From: Mycobacterium sp. SVM_VP21
GTDB taxonomy: Bacteria; Actinomycetota; Actinomycetes; Mycobacteriales; Mycobacteriaceae
NCBI GenBank assembly: GCA_024758765.1
Contig: CP101406.1
Span: 3,906,001 to 3,970,000 of the forward strand
DNA length: 64,000 nucleotides
Reading direction: 5' to 3'
Shown: positions 26,136 to 39,129 of the stretch, one piece after another
How positions within the stretch are numbered: position 1 is the stretch's first letter
Layout of the letters: the number at the start of each line of letters is the position of its first letter
Notes under the pieces: generated by a model
What the model saw: only the letters and a program-made list of their open reading frames with translations
What the model was told of the DNA's origin: nothing
Databases searched by the model: none
Program-made: the position numbers and the translations under genes

Positions 26136-27310
26136 ACCGCAGCCCCCCGTTCCGGTTGCCGCTGTGCGGTACGGGCCGCTCGGGTGCCGCCCTTCATCCA
26201 ACGGTACGAGCCCGGCTTGGCGGCCTCGCCCCGAATCCACTTCACCGTGTATTTGCAGATCGACTCCTTGACCATGGCGCCCAGCCGGCCACCGACGAAC
26301 GCCTTGATCGGGGTGTCGTCGCGGCGGGACAACTGCACGGTCGCCGCATCGCGCCCCACGCTGATGCACTGGGCGGCGAAGGACTGATCCAGCGGCACCG
26401 GTGAGGTGCCGGCGATGCGGGCCAACACGGTGTTGGCGGCCTGGGCGCCCAGTGGCAGGGCTGCCTGGCAGCTCATTCGCAACGGCTGGCCCGACGGGGC
26501 GACGGCGTCCCCGGCCGCCATGATCCACGGGTTGTCGACGCTGGTGAGGGTTTCGTCGGTGAGCAGCCGGCCTAACGCGTCGGTGGCCAGTCCACTGGCT
26601 GCCGCCAGATCCGGGACGCCGAAGCCTGCCGTCCACACCGTCACCGCGCTGGGCAGCACGGTGCCGTCGCGCAGCACTAGAGCGTCGGCACGCACCTCGG
26701 CGACGACTGCGGCCTCCCGCACGTCGACACCCAGCTTGCGCAGCGCCTTGGCCACCGAGCGCCGGCCCGCCGCGTGCAATGACGGCCCCAGCATCTCGCC
26801 GCAGACCAGGGTCACTGGCCGGCCTTGCCCGGCCAGTTCAGAGGCGGCCTCGATCCCGGTCAGTCCACCGCCCACCACGGTCACCGGCGCATCCGGTGCC
26901 ACCGCGGTGAGCCGGGCCAGCAGCCGGGTCGCATGCTCCAATTCGCTGATCGAGTAGGCAAATTCGGCGGCACCGGGAACTGCCGGGGTGATCGCCCCGG
27001 TGCTGCCCACCGTGTAGATGAGGAAGTCGTAGCGCAGGACGGTGCCCGATGCCAGGTGGATGCGCCGATCCGCGGCATCGATCCGGGTGGCGGAGTCGAC
27101 CAACAGCCGGACTCCGTCGCCGAGCAGTTCGGGGTAGTCGATGGTGGCCGTCCCGGTGCCGGCAACGTACTGGTGCAGCCGGATCCGCTCGACGAATGCC
27201 GGGCGCGGGTTGACCAGGGTGATGTCGACGTCGGGGTTCTGGCGCAGCCGGTTGGCGGCCAGGGTGCCGGCGTAGCCGCCGCCGATGATGACGACCTGGA
27301 TGCGGGTCAT
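26132..27310 (-). CDS. NDH-2-like NAD(P)/FAD-dependent oxidoreductase
   Basis: 392 aa from ATG 27310 with AGGAG upstream. Two Rossmann folds: VVIIGGGYAGTLAANRL at the start for FAD and VTVVGGGLTGIEAASEL (about 143-159) for NAD(P)H. IMAAGDAVAPSG is the FAD-closing motif. It resembles type II NADH dehydrogenases but has no clear C-terminal membrane helix. It is translationally coupled (GTGA) to the ECF41 sigma factor, which probably controls it. Confidence 0.9.
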   Translation of the reverse strand: MTRIQVVIIGGGYAGTLAANRLRQNPDVDITLVNPRPAFVERIRLHQYVAGTGTATIDYPELLGDGVRLLVDSATRIDAADRRIHLASGTVLRYDFLIYTVGSTGAITPAVPGAAEFAYSISELEHATRLLARLTAVAPDAPVTVVGGGLTGIEAASELAGQGRPVTLVCGEMLGPSLHAAGRRSVAKALRKLGVDVREAAVVAEVRADALVLRDGTVLPSAVTVWTAGFGVPDLAAASGLATDALGRLLTDETLTSVDNPWIMAAGDAVAPSGQPLRMSCQAALPLGAQAANTVLARIAGTSPVPLDQSFAAQCISVGRDAATVQLSRRDDTPIKAFVGGRLGAMVKESICKYTVKWIRGEAAKPGSYRWMKGGTRAARTAQRQPERGAAV

Positions 27311-27430
27311 GAGGTGCTCCTGTCTTGTCAAGGGTGATGCCCTCAAGACACCGCGGCGCTGCGAAGTGTGACACGTCGTGACCCACGTCACCCCGGCTCA
27401 ATGTGGTGGCAGCCGCCCACTAGCCAGTTG

Positions 27431-27447
27431 TATACCCCTGGGGGTAA
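27431..27447 (+). promoter_or_regulatory. CsoR/CstR-type operator upstream of the SQR gene
   Basis: TACCCC (27433-27438), TG, GGGGTA (27441-27446) is a perfect palindrome in the context TATACCCCTGGGGGTAAC. This is the G-tract palindrome bound by CsoR-family copper or persulfide repressors. It lies 80 bases before the SQR start. A persulfide-sensing CstR-like regulator would fit the enzyme; no csoR-family gene is in the window. Confidence 0.7.
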
Positions 27448-27525
27448 CGTCACGGCCAGAGCTCACGGCTGCCGAGAAGCAGCCCGCAAGCCCGGAACGT
27501 CCGCCACAACGGAGATGGAGTATCG

Positions 27526-28983
27526 ATGGCGCGAACCGTTATCCTCGGCGCTGGTATTGCCGGACACACCGCCGCCTTGCATCTACGTCGGATGCTGCCG
27601 CGTCAGCACGAAGTCATCGTGGTCTCACCCGAACCGGACTGGAACTGGATCCCGTCCAACATCTGGGTGGGGGTGGGCCGGATGGACGCGGCGAAGGTCC
27701 TGATCCCGCTCAAACCGATTTACGACCGTAAACACATCGGATTCCGCCAAGCGTGGGCGACCACCATCCACCCCGAAGGTACCGCCGATCAAGCGCAGCC
27801 TTCGGTGGACTTCACCTACACCGACGCGGCACGGCGCGGCGAAACCGACACCCTCACCTACGACTATCTGGTCAACGCGACCGGTCCGAAGCTGAACTTC
27901 GCGGCGACGCCCGGGCTCGGCCCGGACGGTCACTCGTGGTCGGTGTGTACGGCAAGTCACGCCGTCGAGGCCGGCCAGGCGTTCGGCCGGGTTATCGACA
28001 AGCTGAAAGACGGTGTGCCGCAACGCCTTGTGATCGGAGTCGGGCACGGTACCTGCACCTGCGAAGGCGCGGCGTTCGAGTACACGTTCAACGTGGAGCA
28101 CGCCCTGCGCGACGCCGGCGTGCGCGACCTCGCCGAGATCGTCTACCTGACCAACGAGTACGAACTCGGCGACTTCGGCGTCGACGGTCTGCAATTCGTC
28201 GACAAGGGCTTCACGCAGTCCAGCCGGCTGTGGACCGAGTCGTTGTTCCGCGAGCGCGGCGTGCGGGCCATCACGCAGGCGCACGTGCACGAGGTGATGG
28301 AAGGGCGGCTGCGCTACGAGCAACTCGACGGCACCGAAAATCAACTCGACTTCGACTTCGCCATGTTGCTGCCGCCGTTCCGGGGCGCCGATCTCACCGC
28401 CTACGACCGGGCGGGCGCGGACATCACCGCGACGCTGTTCGCGCCGTCGGGGTTCATGAAGGTCGACGCGGACTACTCGGGCAAGCCTTACGGCCAATGG
28501 TCCGCCGACGACTGGCCGCATACCTACCAGTCGCCGGCCTACTCGAACATCTTCGCGCCCGGCATCGCGTTTGCGCCGCCGCACCCGATCTCGCGGCCCC
28601 GCACGAGCCACAACGGCACAGTCATCACCCCTAGTCCGCCGCGTACCGGGATGCCGTCGGGAATCATGGCCAAGACGATCGCCAGAACCATCCGCGACCG
28701 GATCACCCGGGGCGCCGAGGCTCCCGCCCACCGGGCGTCGATGGCGACCATGGGTGCGGCCTGCGTCGCCTCGGCCGGAACCGGTCTGCGGCAGGGCTCG
28801 GCAGCGGCGATGACGATGTATCCCGTGGTGCCCGACCCGGTGCGCTTCCCCCAGACCGGTCGCGATCTGACAGGAACGTACGGCGAAATAGGCTTGGCCG
28901 GTCACTGGATGAAACTGCTGCTGCATTACCTGTTCATCTACAAAGCCAAGGCACGCCCGTTCTGGTGGCTGATTCCGGAATGA
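27526..28983 (+). CDS. Sulfide:quinone oxidoreductase-like flavoprotein
   Basis: 485 aa. The N-terminal FAD fold ILGAGIAGHTAALHLRRML is followed by the SQR-like substrate region PDWNWIPSNIWVGVGRM. Candidate redox cysteines occur in SVCTAS (about 142), GTCTCEG (about 176-178) and AACVAS (about 410). The C-terminus has a hydrophobic/aromatic segment (LLLHYLFIYKAKARPFWW) suited to membrane contact and quinone reduction. It would oxidise sulfide to sulfane sulfur. An upstream CsoR/CstR-type palindrome supports sulfur-responsive control. Confidence 0.85.
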   Translation: MARTVILGAGIAGHTAALHLRRMLPRQHEVIVVSPEPDWNWIPSNIWVGVGRMDAAKVLIPLKPIYDRKHIGFRQAWATTIHPEGTADQAQPSVDFTYTDAARRGETDTLTYDYLVNATGPKLNFAATPGLGPDGHSWSVCTASHAVEAGQAFGRVIDKLKDGVPQRLVIGVGHGTCTCEGAAFEYTFNVEHALRDAGVRDLAEIVYLTNEYELGDFGVDGLQFVDKGFTQSSRLWTESLFRERGVRAITQAHVHEVMEGRLRYEQLDGTENQLDFDFAMLLPPFRGADLTAYDRAGADITATLFAPSGFMKVDADYSGKPYGQWSADDWPHTYQSPAYSNIFAPGIAFAPPHPISRPRTSHNGTVITPSPPRTGMPSGIMAKTIARTIRDRITRGAEAPAHRASMATMGAACVASAGTGLRQGSAAAMTMYPVVPDPVRFPQTGRDLTGTYGEIGLAGHWMKLLLHYLFIYKAKARPFWWLIPE

Positions 28984-29003
28984 CTGGAAGGGAAGGCTCG
29001 CTC

Positions 29004-29183
29004 ATGGACGAGGACGCGACCAACACGGCGGCGAACCGCCAGACCGCCGAGCGCATCGCCGATGCCCCGCTGCCGACCCGACGGACGTTGCGGCTGCGGC
29101 AGAGCCTGCTGGTGCAATGCTGGCGGTTCGTCCGCATCAACCTCAAGATGGTCCGAATCATCGGCCGCGGCCACGGCGACTAG
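29004..29183 (+). CDS. Small basic protein downstream of SQR, unknown
   Basis: 59 aa from ATG 29004 with GGAAGGGA at 28986-28993, 20 bases after the SQR stop. The N-terminus is acidic (MDEDATNTAANRQTAERIAD); the C-terminus is strongly basic and aromatic (LLVQCWRFVRINLKMVRIIG) and could lie along a membrane. Co-transcription with SQR suggests an accessory role. No family is recognised. Confidence 0.65.
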   Translation: MDEDATNTAANRQTAERIADAPLPTRRTLRLRQSLLVQCWRFVRINLKMVRIIGRGHGD

Positions 29184-29192
29184 CGTCTCGCG

Positions 29193-30737
29193 CTACTGGG
29201 GCTGATACCGCGGAAACACCCCGGAGGGCGCCGGCAGCGAAAGCCCCGGCGCCAGGCGCTGCGGCACCGCGGTGAACATCCGCTGATCATCGGTCTGCCC
29301 CAGCAGGTCCAGCAGCTTGCTCGCCGAGTCCGGCATCACCGGCTGCACCAGCAGCGCCGCGATCCGCACCACCTCCAGCGTGGTGTACAGAACCGTGCCG
29401 AAGCGCGCCTGATCCGCCGCGGACTCGCTCTTGGCCAGCTTCCACGGCTCGTTGGCCGAGAAGTACCGGTTGCCTGCGCCCAGCATCTGCCAGATCGCCT
29501 CCAGGCCCTGGTGCATGGCCTGGTTGCCGAACGCCGCCCGCATCTTCTCCAGCAGCGCGTCGGCCAGTGCCAGCAGTTCCTCGCCGTCGGCGGCCTGGGC
29601 GGTCGGCGCGGGCACCACCCCGTCGAGGTTCTTGGCGACCATCGACAGTGAGCGCTGTGCCAGGTTGCCCAGCTCGTTGGCCAGATCGGCGTTGATGCGG
29701 CCGATCATCGCCTCGTCGGAGATGCTGCCGTCCTGGCCGAACGGGATCTCCCGCAACAGGAAATACCGCACCTGGTCGACGCCGTACTTGTCGACGAACT
29801 CGACCGGGTCGATGACGTTGCCCACCGACTTGCTCATCTTCTCGCCGCTGTTGAGCAGGAAGCCGTGCGCGAAAATCCGGCGCGGCAACTCGATTCCGGC
29901 CGACATCAGAAACGCGGGCCAGTACACGGTGTGGAATCGGATGATGTCCTTGCCGATCATGTGCAGATCGGCCGGCCAGTACCGGCGGAAGGATTCGGAG
30001 TCGGTGTCGGGGAATCCGACGCCGGTCAGGTAGTTGGTCAGGGCGTCCACCCAGACGTACATCACGTGGTCGGGGTGTCCGGGTACCGGCACGCCCCAGT
30101 CGAACGAGGTACGCGAGATCGACAGGTCGCGCAGCCCGCCGGAGACGAAGCTGACCACCTCGTTGCGGCGCACGTCGGGGGCGATGAAGTCCGGGTTCGC
30201 CTCGTAGTGCGCCAGCAGCCGGTCGGCATAGGCCGAGAGCCGGAAGAAGAAGGTCTGCTCCTCGGTCCAGGTGACCGGCGCCCCGGTCTCGACGGCGACG
30301 CGCGAACCGTCGTCGCCCAGCCGGGTCTCGCCCTCGGTGAAGAACCGCTCGTCGCGCACCGAGTACCAGCCGCTATAGGCGCCGGGGTAGATGTCACCGG
30401 CGTCGACCATGCGCTGCCAGATCACCTTGGAGGCCTCCAGGTGATCGGCGTCGGTGGTGCGGATGAACCGGTCGAAGGAGATGTTGAGTTTCTCCTGTAG
30501 CCGCTGGAACACATCGGAGTTGCGCCGCGCCAGATCCGCGGTCGGAATGCCCTCGGCGGCGGCGGTCTCGGCCATCTTGAGCCCGTGCTCGTCGGTGCCG
30601 GTCAGATACCGCACGTCGAACCCGTCGAGCCGGTGGAACCGGGCGATCGCGTCGGTGGCGATGTACTCGTAGGCGTGGCCGATGTGCGGGTCACCGTTGG
30701 GATAGGTGATCGCGGTGGTGACGTAGAAAGGCTTCAT
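29193..30737 (-). CDS. metG: Methionyl-tRNA synthetase
   Basis: 514 aa from ATG 30737. Class I catalytic motifs: HIGH form in NGDPHIGHAYEY and KMSKS in GEKMSKSVGN. This is the shorter form without the C-terminal EMAP-like dimerisation domain, as in M. tuberculosis Rv1007c (metS). It charges tRNA-Met. It is divergent from tatD with 24 bases between starts. Confidence 0.96.
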   Translation of the reverse strand: MKPFYVTTAITYPNGDPHIGHAYEYIATDAIARFHRLDGFDVRYLTGTDEHGLKMAETAAAEGIPTADLARRNSDVFQRLQEKLNISFDRFIRTTDADHLEASKVIWQRMVDAGDIYPGAYSGWYSVRDERFFTEGETRLGDDGSRVAVETGAPVTWTEEQTFFFRLSAYADRLLAHYEANPDFIAPDVRRNEVVSFVSGGLRDLSISRTSFDWGVPVPGHPDHVMYVWVDALTNYLTGVGFPDTDSESFRRYWPADLHMIGKDIIRFHTVYWPAFLMSAGIELPRRIFAHGFLLNSGEKMSKSVGNVIDPVEFVDKYGVDQVRYFLLREIPFGQDGSISDEAMIGRINADLANELGNLAQRSLSMVAKNLDGVVPAPTAQAADGEELLALADALLEKMRAAFGNQAMHQGLEAIWQMLGAGNRYFSANEPWKLAKSESAADQARFGTVLYTTLEVVRIAALLVQPVMPDSASKLLDLLGQTDDQRMFTAVPQRLAPGLSLPAPSGVFPRYQPQ

Positions 30738-30761
30738 CACCGTTCACCCTATTGTGTGCGG

Positions 30762-33762
<3,001 letters not shown>

Positions 33763-34609
33763 CGGCGCGCCGGAAACTTCGCCAGCGCACGTTGCACCAC
33801 CACGTCGGCGGCTCGCGCCGCCGGCCCGAGCGTGTCGGACAGCGGCGGCGGTAGCAGCCGCAGATGCGCATCGGCCAGATCGGCTGCGCACTGAGCGGGG
33901 AATGGTGGCGCTCCGGTGAGCAGTTCGACCGCCGTGCAGGCCAGAGCGTATTCGTCGGTGGCTGCTGATGGGGCCTTGCCCTGCAGGATCTCGGGCGCGG
34001 TGTAGGGCAACGAGACTTCGGGGTTTCCGGAATGTCGGGCCCGGTGCCACACGTCTTCGACGACGGCGTGGGCTGCTCCGAAATCGGTCAGCACCGCACC
34101 GCCTCGGCCGAAGTCGGCGTGGATCAGGACGTTGGCGGGCTTGACGTCACTGTGCACGATGCCGCGACGATGTGCGTAGTCGAGCGCGGCGGCGATCTGG
34201 GTCAGCGCGGCCAGGCGGTCCTGCAGCGTGCGTAGGCCGGTCGCCTTGCCGCCGTCGACGTACTGCATCGCCAGCCAGAACGGGCCGTGCCGGTACACCG
34301 CGACGATGTTGGGGTGCTTGAGGGCGCTCGCGAATGCGAACTCGCGCTCCAGCCGGCCCTGCTCGGCGGGGGAGCGGTGCGACTCGTCGAGGACCTTCAG
34401 CGCCACGCGCGTGTCGGGGTCGTCACGGTGATGGGCCAGATAGACGGCTGCGTGTCCGCCACGCCCGATCTCGCGCTCGATCAGGTAGCCGCCGTAGTCG
34501 ACGCCGGCTCCAGTCATGGGCCCAGGCTATGGCGCGGCAGCCGGCTGCGGCGCGGATAGGGGCGCATCGCAGAAAACTAAGAACAACATGATTGAATGAC
34601 TATAAATCG

Positions 34610-34638
34610 ATGACATTTCGCTGGTGCGAGGTGATAAT
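34610..34638 (+). promoter_or_regulatory. SigA-like promoter of the PE-PPE hydrolase gene
   Basis: ATGACA (34610-34615) and GATAAT (34633-34638) are separated by exactly 17 bases, close to the primary-sigma consensus. The region 34570-34640 is unusually AT-rich for this genome. The start codon is 31 bases downstream. Confidence 0.6.
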
Positions 34639-34668
34639 CGTCCGCATAACGTCACCCGGGAGGCCGCC

Positions 34669-36135
34669 ATGACAACTTTGTCCCATCGCAACCTGAGTTC
34701 CATCGGCGCGGTACCTCTGACCCTGGCCGCCATTGCCGCGTTGGGTGTCGCTCCCGCGGTCGCACCCGGGCTGGCCGCAACCGCCAAGACGGTGGTCGCC
34801 CAGACGACCCTGCTGGACACCGAGTCGTGGATCATGGGCGGCAGCGGGCTGCCGATTCCGCCGCCGCAGTACCTGACCGCCCTCACCGATCGGTTCATCT
34901 CGCCGGAGACCCCGAAGTTCGAGGGCCAGCCGACCTTCCAGGTGGACGCTACCAACCCGCTGTTCACCCCCGAGGGCCTTTACCCGCTCACCGGTGTGAA
35001 GACGCTGCCGCTGGACACGTCGTTGCATCAGGGCTCCACCATCTTGTACCAGACGATCATGAACGAGATTGGCAAGGGCAATGACCTTGTCGTGCTGGGC
35101 TATTCGCAGAGTGGTGTCATCAATGCGCTGGTGATGGACCAGCTAATGGCCCTGCCCGAAGATGAGCGCCCCACCGCCGACCAGCTGTCCTTCGTGTCGC
35201 TGGGCAGCCCGTCCAACCCCAACGGCGGCCTGCTGTCCCGCTTCGACGTTCCCGGGGTTCCGCTGAGCCTGCCCGCCCTCGGTGTCACATTCAGCGGGGG
35301 CGCCCCGTCTGAGACACCTTGGGAGACAGTCAACTACATCCGGGAATACGACGGATTCGCCGACTTCCCGAAGTACCCGTTGAACTTCCTGGCCGACATC
35401 AATGCGTTCTTGGGCATCATGTTCATTCACGGCGGCTACCCGTCACTGACCGACGCCCAGTTGGCGACGGCTATCGAGCTGGACACCTCCGGCGACTACA
35501 CCGGTCACAACCAGTACTTCATGATTCCCACCGAGGACCTGCCGCTGCTGGCGCTGTTGCGCGGCAACGCATTCGGCAACGCGTTTGCCGACCTGTTGCA
35601 GCCGGCGCTGCGGGTGTTGGTCAACCTCGGTTACGGCAACATCGAGCACGGCTGGGATCAGGGGCCGGCGGACATCTCCACGCCGTTCGGCGTGTTCCCC
35701 GACGTCAACCCGATGGACGTGCTCACCGCCCTGGCCAACGGTGCCGAGCAGGGTTGGAACGACTTCATCGCCGACCTGCAGAACATCGGGTCCGGTGGCG
35801 CGACTGACCTGTTCGGTCTGGACGGCGGCGGTCCCGCGGACTTCTCCTTGCCGAGCCTGATGGACGTCGTCAACACCCTCAGCGGTGCCGCGGCGACCTT
35901 GTACGCGACGTTGCTGCCGACTGCCGACATCATCAATTCGCTGATCTCCACGCTGCCGGCCTACTCCGCGAGCCTGTTCTTCAACGAACTGATGTCGGGT
36001 GATCTGCTGAATGCGATCGGGATGCCGCTGGCGGCCACTACCGGGCTCGTCACCATGGCCGGCGGGTTCGAGGTCGAGGTTCTGATGAATGCCTTCAGCT
36101 CGATCAGCGCCGACTTCTCGGGCCTGTTCTCCTGA
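34669..36135 (+). CDS. Secreted PE-PPE domain (PF08237) serine hydrolase
   Basis: 488 aa from ATG 34669 with GGAGG at 34659-34663. A signal peptide (about 1-38) replaces the PE or PPE N-terminus. The alpha/beta hydrolase domain (about 60-300) has the nucleophile elbow GYSQS with Ser146. Long hydrophobic C-terminal helices follow (about 390-488). PE-PPE-domain enzymes are esterases or cutinase-like acyltransferases acting at the cell envelope. It lies between ksgA/kinase and ispE. Confidence 0.88.
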   Translation: MTTLSHRNLSSIGAVPLTLAAIAALGVAPAVAPGLAATAKTVVAQTTLLDTESWIMGGSGLPIPPPQYLTALTDRFISPETPKFEGQPTFQVDATNPLFTPEGLYPLTGVKTLPLDTSLHQGSTILYQTIMNEIGKGNDLVVLGYSQSGVINALVMDQLMALPEDERPTADQLSFVSLGSPSNPNGGLLSRFDVPGVPLSLPALGVTFSGGAPSETPWETVNYIREYDGFADFPKYPLNFLADINAFLGIMFIHGGYPSLTDAQLATAIELDTSGDYTGHNQYFMIPTEDLPLLALLRGNAFGNAFADLLQPALRVLVNLGYGNIEHGWDQGPADISTPFGVFPDVNPMDVLTALANGAEQGWNDFIADLQNIGSGGATDLFGLDGGGPADFSLPSLMDVVNTLSGAAATLYATLLPTADIINSLISTLPAYSASLFFNELMSGDLLNAIGMPLAATTGLVTMAGGFEVEVLMNAFSSISADFSGLFS

Positions 36136-36199
36136 TCGGTAGGGATTCTCGGCCCGGAGCCCGGGTACCGGGGCTCCGTGGACCGATAGTCTCATCGGC

Positions 36200-37162
36200 G
36201 TGACCGCATCCGACGGCAATACCGCGACCGAGTGGTCCCCGGCCGGTTCGGTCACCGTTCGGGTACCGGGCAAGCTGAACCTCTACCTGGCCGTCGGTGA
36301 CTGTCGCGATGACGGTTACCACGAGCTGACCACCGTCTTCCACGCGGTTTCGTTGGTCGACGAGGTGACCGTCCGCGACGCCGACGTGTTGTCGTTGCGG
36401 GTCAGCGGCGAGGGTGCCGATGTGCTGCCCACCGATGAGCGCAACCTGGCGTGGCAGGCCGCCGAGCTGATGGCCGAGTACGTGGGCCGGGCTCCGGACG
36501 TCGCGATCAGCATCGACAAGTCCATTCCGGTGGCTGGTGGCATGGCCGGCGGCAGCGCCGATGCCGCGGCGGTGCTGGTCGGCATGAATGTGCTGTGGGA
36601 ACTGGGCGTGCCGCGCCGCGACCTGCATTCACTGGCCGCCCGGCTGGGTAGCGACGTGCCATTCGCGCTGCACGGCGGGACGGCGTTGGGCACCGGTCGC
36701 GGCGAGGAGCTGGCGACGGTGCTCACCCGGGAGACCTTCCACTGGGTGCTGGCGTTCGCCGACCGTGGGCTGTCGACGCCGGCGGTCTTCAAAGAACTGG
36801 ACCGGCTGCGCGACACCGGGCGCAAGCTGCCCGAGTCGGGCGACCCCGAGCCGGTGCTGGCCGCGTTGGCCGCCGGCGACCCGCAGCGGCTGGCCGGATT
36901 GCTCGGCAATGACCTGCAGGCGGCGGCGATCAGCCTCAACCCTGACTTGCGCCGCACCTTGCGCGCCGGCGTGGAGGCAGGTGCCCTGGCCGGTGTGGTG
37001 TCCGGATCCGGTCCGACGTGCGCGTTCCTGTGCAGCTCGGCGCAGTCGGCGGCTGACGTCGCGGTCGAGCTGTCGGCGCTCGGCGCGGGACGCGCGGTGC
37101 GGGTGGCCAGCGGTCCGGTCTACGGCGCCCGGGTAGTGCCCTCGTCGGTCAGTGGGGCCTGA
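36200..37162 (+). CDS. ispE: 4-diphosphocytidyl-2-C-methyl-D-erythritol kinase IspE
   Basis: 320 aa from GTG 36200. GHMP kinase motifs: [13 protein letters not shown] at the start, [17 protein letters not shown] (ATP loop, about 110-126) and [13 protein letters not shown] near the C-terminus. It phosphorylates CDP-ME in the MEP isoprenoid pathway. It corresponds to M. tuberculosis Rv1011, downstream of ksgA. The 250 bases that follow hold only the promoter region of the next gene. Confidence 0.95.
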   Translation: MTASDGNTATEWSPAGSVTVRVPGKLNLYLAVGDCRDDGYHELTTVFHAVSLVDEVTVRDADVLSLRVSGEGADVLPTDERNLAWQAAELMAEYVGRAPDVAISIDKSIPVAGGMAGGSADAAAVLVGMNVLWELGVPRRDLHSLAARLGSDVPFALHGGTALGTGRGEELATVLTRETFHWVLAFADRGLSTPAVFKELDRLRDTGRKLPESGDPEPVLAALAAGDPQRLAGLLGNDLQAAAISLNPDLRRTLRAGVEAGALAGVVSGSGPTCAFLCSSAQSAADVAVELSALGAGRAVRVASGPVYGARVVPSSVSGA

Positions 37163-37412
37163 CCGCCACCCCGTTCCGCTGGCAGATTTGCCCGCGGATT
37201 AAGAGGAGTTTAAGATGGCCCGCGGTGATTATTCGCGGCCAGGACAACCTTGTCACCCAGGCGCTCGCCGCTCTGGTGGGTCGCGCATTACGGTATCGAG
37301 ATCTAACCGCCACCGAATTGTGCGCGTGTGCCTCTCGCGGTGTGGTCAACGGCAGGTGGAACATGAAATCTGAGCCCGTATGGAAAGTACTGGTGCCGGC
37401 TAGGAGGCCGTC

Positions 37413-39047
37413 GTGAGCAGGTTTACCGACAACATGTTCCGTAGTGCCCGGGAATCGTCCAAGGGCATGGTTACCGGTGAGCCGCACACACCCGTCCGGC
37501 ACACCTGGGCCGAGGTCCATGAACGCGCCCGGCGTATCGCTGGCGGGCTGGCTGCGGCCGGCGTCGGCCCGGGAGACGCCGTCGGCGTGCTCGCCGGTGC
37601 CCCGGTCGAAATCGCCCCCACGGCCCAGGGCGTGTGGATGCGCGCCGCGAGCCTGACCATGCTGCATCAGCCCACCCCGCGCACCGACCTGGCGGTGTGG
37701 GCCGAGGACACCATGACCGTCGTCGACATGATCGACGCCAAGGCAGTCATCATCTCCGACCCGTTCATGCCGGCAGCCCCGGTGCTGGAAGAGAAGGGCC
37801 TGAAGGTCGTCACGGTCGCTGACCTGCTGGCCGCCGAACCGATCGATCCGGAAGAAGCCGGTGAAGACGATCTGGCGCTGATGCAGCTGACCTCGGGCTC
37901 GACCGGGTCGCCGAAGGCCGTGCAGATCACGCACCGCAACATCTACTCCAACGCCGAGGCGATGTTCATCAGCGCTGAGTACGACGTCGAAAAGGACGTC
38001 ATGGTCAGCTGGTTGCCGTGCTTCCACGACATGGGCATGATCGGGTTCCTCACCGTGCCGATGTACTTCGGTGCCGAGCTGGTCAAGATCACCCCGATGG
38101 ACTTCCTGCGGGACACCCTGCTGTGGGCCAAGCTGATCGACAAGTACAAGGGCACCATGACCGCGGCCCCGAACTTCGCCTACGCGCTGTTCGCCAAGCG
38201 GCTGCGCAAGCAGGCCACGCCGGGGCAGTTCGACCTGTCCACGCTGCGGTTCGCGCTCTCGGGCGCCGAGCCGGTGGAACCCGCCGACGTCGAGGACCTG
38301 ATCGATGCCGGCAAGCCGTTCGGCCTGAACCCGACCGCGATTCTGCCCGCCTATGGCATGGCCGAGACGGTGCTGGCGGTGTCGTTCTCCAAGTGCAACG
38401 CCGGGCTGGTGGTCGACGAGGTGGACGCTGACCTGCTGGCCGCGCTGCGCCAGGCGGTGCCCGCCACCAAGGGCAACACCCGGCGACTGGCCTCGCTGGG
38501 GCCGCTGCTGGAGGGCATCGAGATCCGCATCGTCGACGAGCACGGCAATTCGTTGCCGCCGCGCGGGGTCGGAGTCATCCAGCTGCGTGGCGAGCCGGTG
38601 ACCCCGGGCTACCTGACCATGGCGGGCTTCCTGCCCGCGCAGGACGAGCACGGTTGGTACGACACCGGCGACCTGGGCTACCAGATGGAGGACGGCCACG
38701 TCGTGGTGTGTGGCCGCGTCAAGGACGTCATCATCATGGCGGGCCGCAACATCTACCCCACCGACATCGAGCGGGCCGCGGGCCGGGTCGAGGGTGTGCG
38801 CCCGGGCTGCGCGGTCGCAGTGCGCCTGGACGCCGGGCATTCGCGGGAGACGTTCGCGGTCGCGGTGGAATCCAATGCCTGGCAGGACCCGGTCGAGGTA
38901 CGCCGCATCGAGCACCAGGTCGCCCATGAGGTGGTCACCGAGGTCGACATGCGGCCCCGCAACGTGGTGGTGCTCGGGCCGGGCAGTATCCCCAAGACCC
39001 CGTCGGGCAAGCTGCGCCGGGCCAACTCCGTCGCGCTGGTCACCTAA
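37413..39047 (+). CDS. pks16: Fatty-acyl-AMP/CoA ligase family protein (Pks16)
   Basis: 544 aa from GTG 37413. Adenylate-forming enzyme: [18 protein letters not shown] (P-loop A3), [14 protein letters not shown] (A5), [13 protein letters not shown] (A7) and [10 protein letters not shown] (A10, catalytic Lys). It is called pks16 in M. tuberculosis (Rv1013), although it has no polyketide synthase domains. The form resembles FadD-type fatty-acyl-AMP ligases. Substrate unknown. Confidence 0.92.
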   Translation: MSRFTDNMFRSARESSKGMVTGEPHTPVRHTWAEVHERARRIAGGLAAAGVGPGDAVGVLAGAPVEIAPTAQGVWMRAASLTMLHQPTPRTDLAVWAEDTMTVVDMIDAKAVIISDPFMPAAPVLEEKGLKVVTVADLLAAEPIDPEEAGEDDLALMQLTSGSTGSPKAVQITHRNIYSNAEAMFISAEYDVEKDVMVSWLPCFHDMGMIGFLTVPMYFGAELVKITPMDFLRDTLLWAKLIDKYKGTMTAAPNFAYALFAKRLRKQATPGQFDLSTLRFALSGAEPVEPADVEDLIDAGKPFGLNPTAILPAYGMAETVLAVSFSKCNAGLVVDEVDADLLAALRQAVPATKGNTRRLASLGPLLEGIEIRIVDEHGNSLPPRGVGVIQLRGEPVTPGYLTMAGFLPAQDEHGWYDTGDLGYQMEDGHVVVCGRVKDVIIMAGRNIYPTDIERAAGRVEGVRPGCAVAVRLDAGHSRETFAVAVESNAWQDPVEVRRIEHQVAHEVVTEVDMRPRNVVVLGPGSIPKTPSGKLRRANSVALVT

Positions 39048-39053
39048 CTTCGC

Positions 39054-39111
39054 CGAGCAGACGCAGAATCGCGTCCAAGCGGTCCGATTCGTGCGAGTCT
39101 GCGTCTGCTCG
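39054..39111. terminator. Long-stem hairpin between pks16 and pth
   Basis: CGAGCAGACGCAGA (39054-39067) and TCTGCGTCTGCTCG (39098-39111) are perfect 14-bp arms with a 30-base loop ending in GTGCGAG. It lies between convergent genes, starting seven bases after the pks16 stop, and can serve both strands. It resembles the abundant mycobacterial TRIT-type terminators. Confidence 0.8.
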
Positions 39112-39129
39112 CGGTCTGCTCGCGCCGGG

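Noticed and set aside
37215..37373. 52-codon ORF after an AGGAG between ispE and pks16
   Set aside because: Despite the good ribosome binding site, the peptide is Arg/Ser-rich and non-hydrophobic without protein-like features; more likely leader sequence of pks16.
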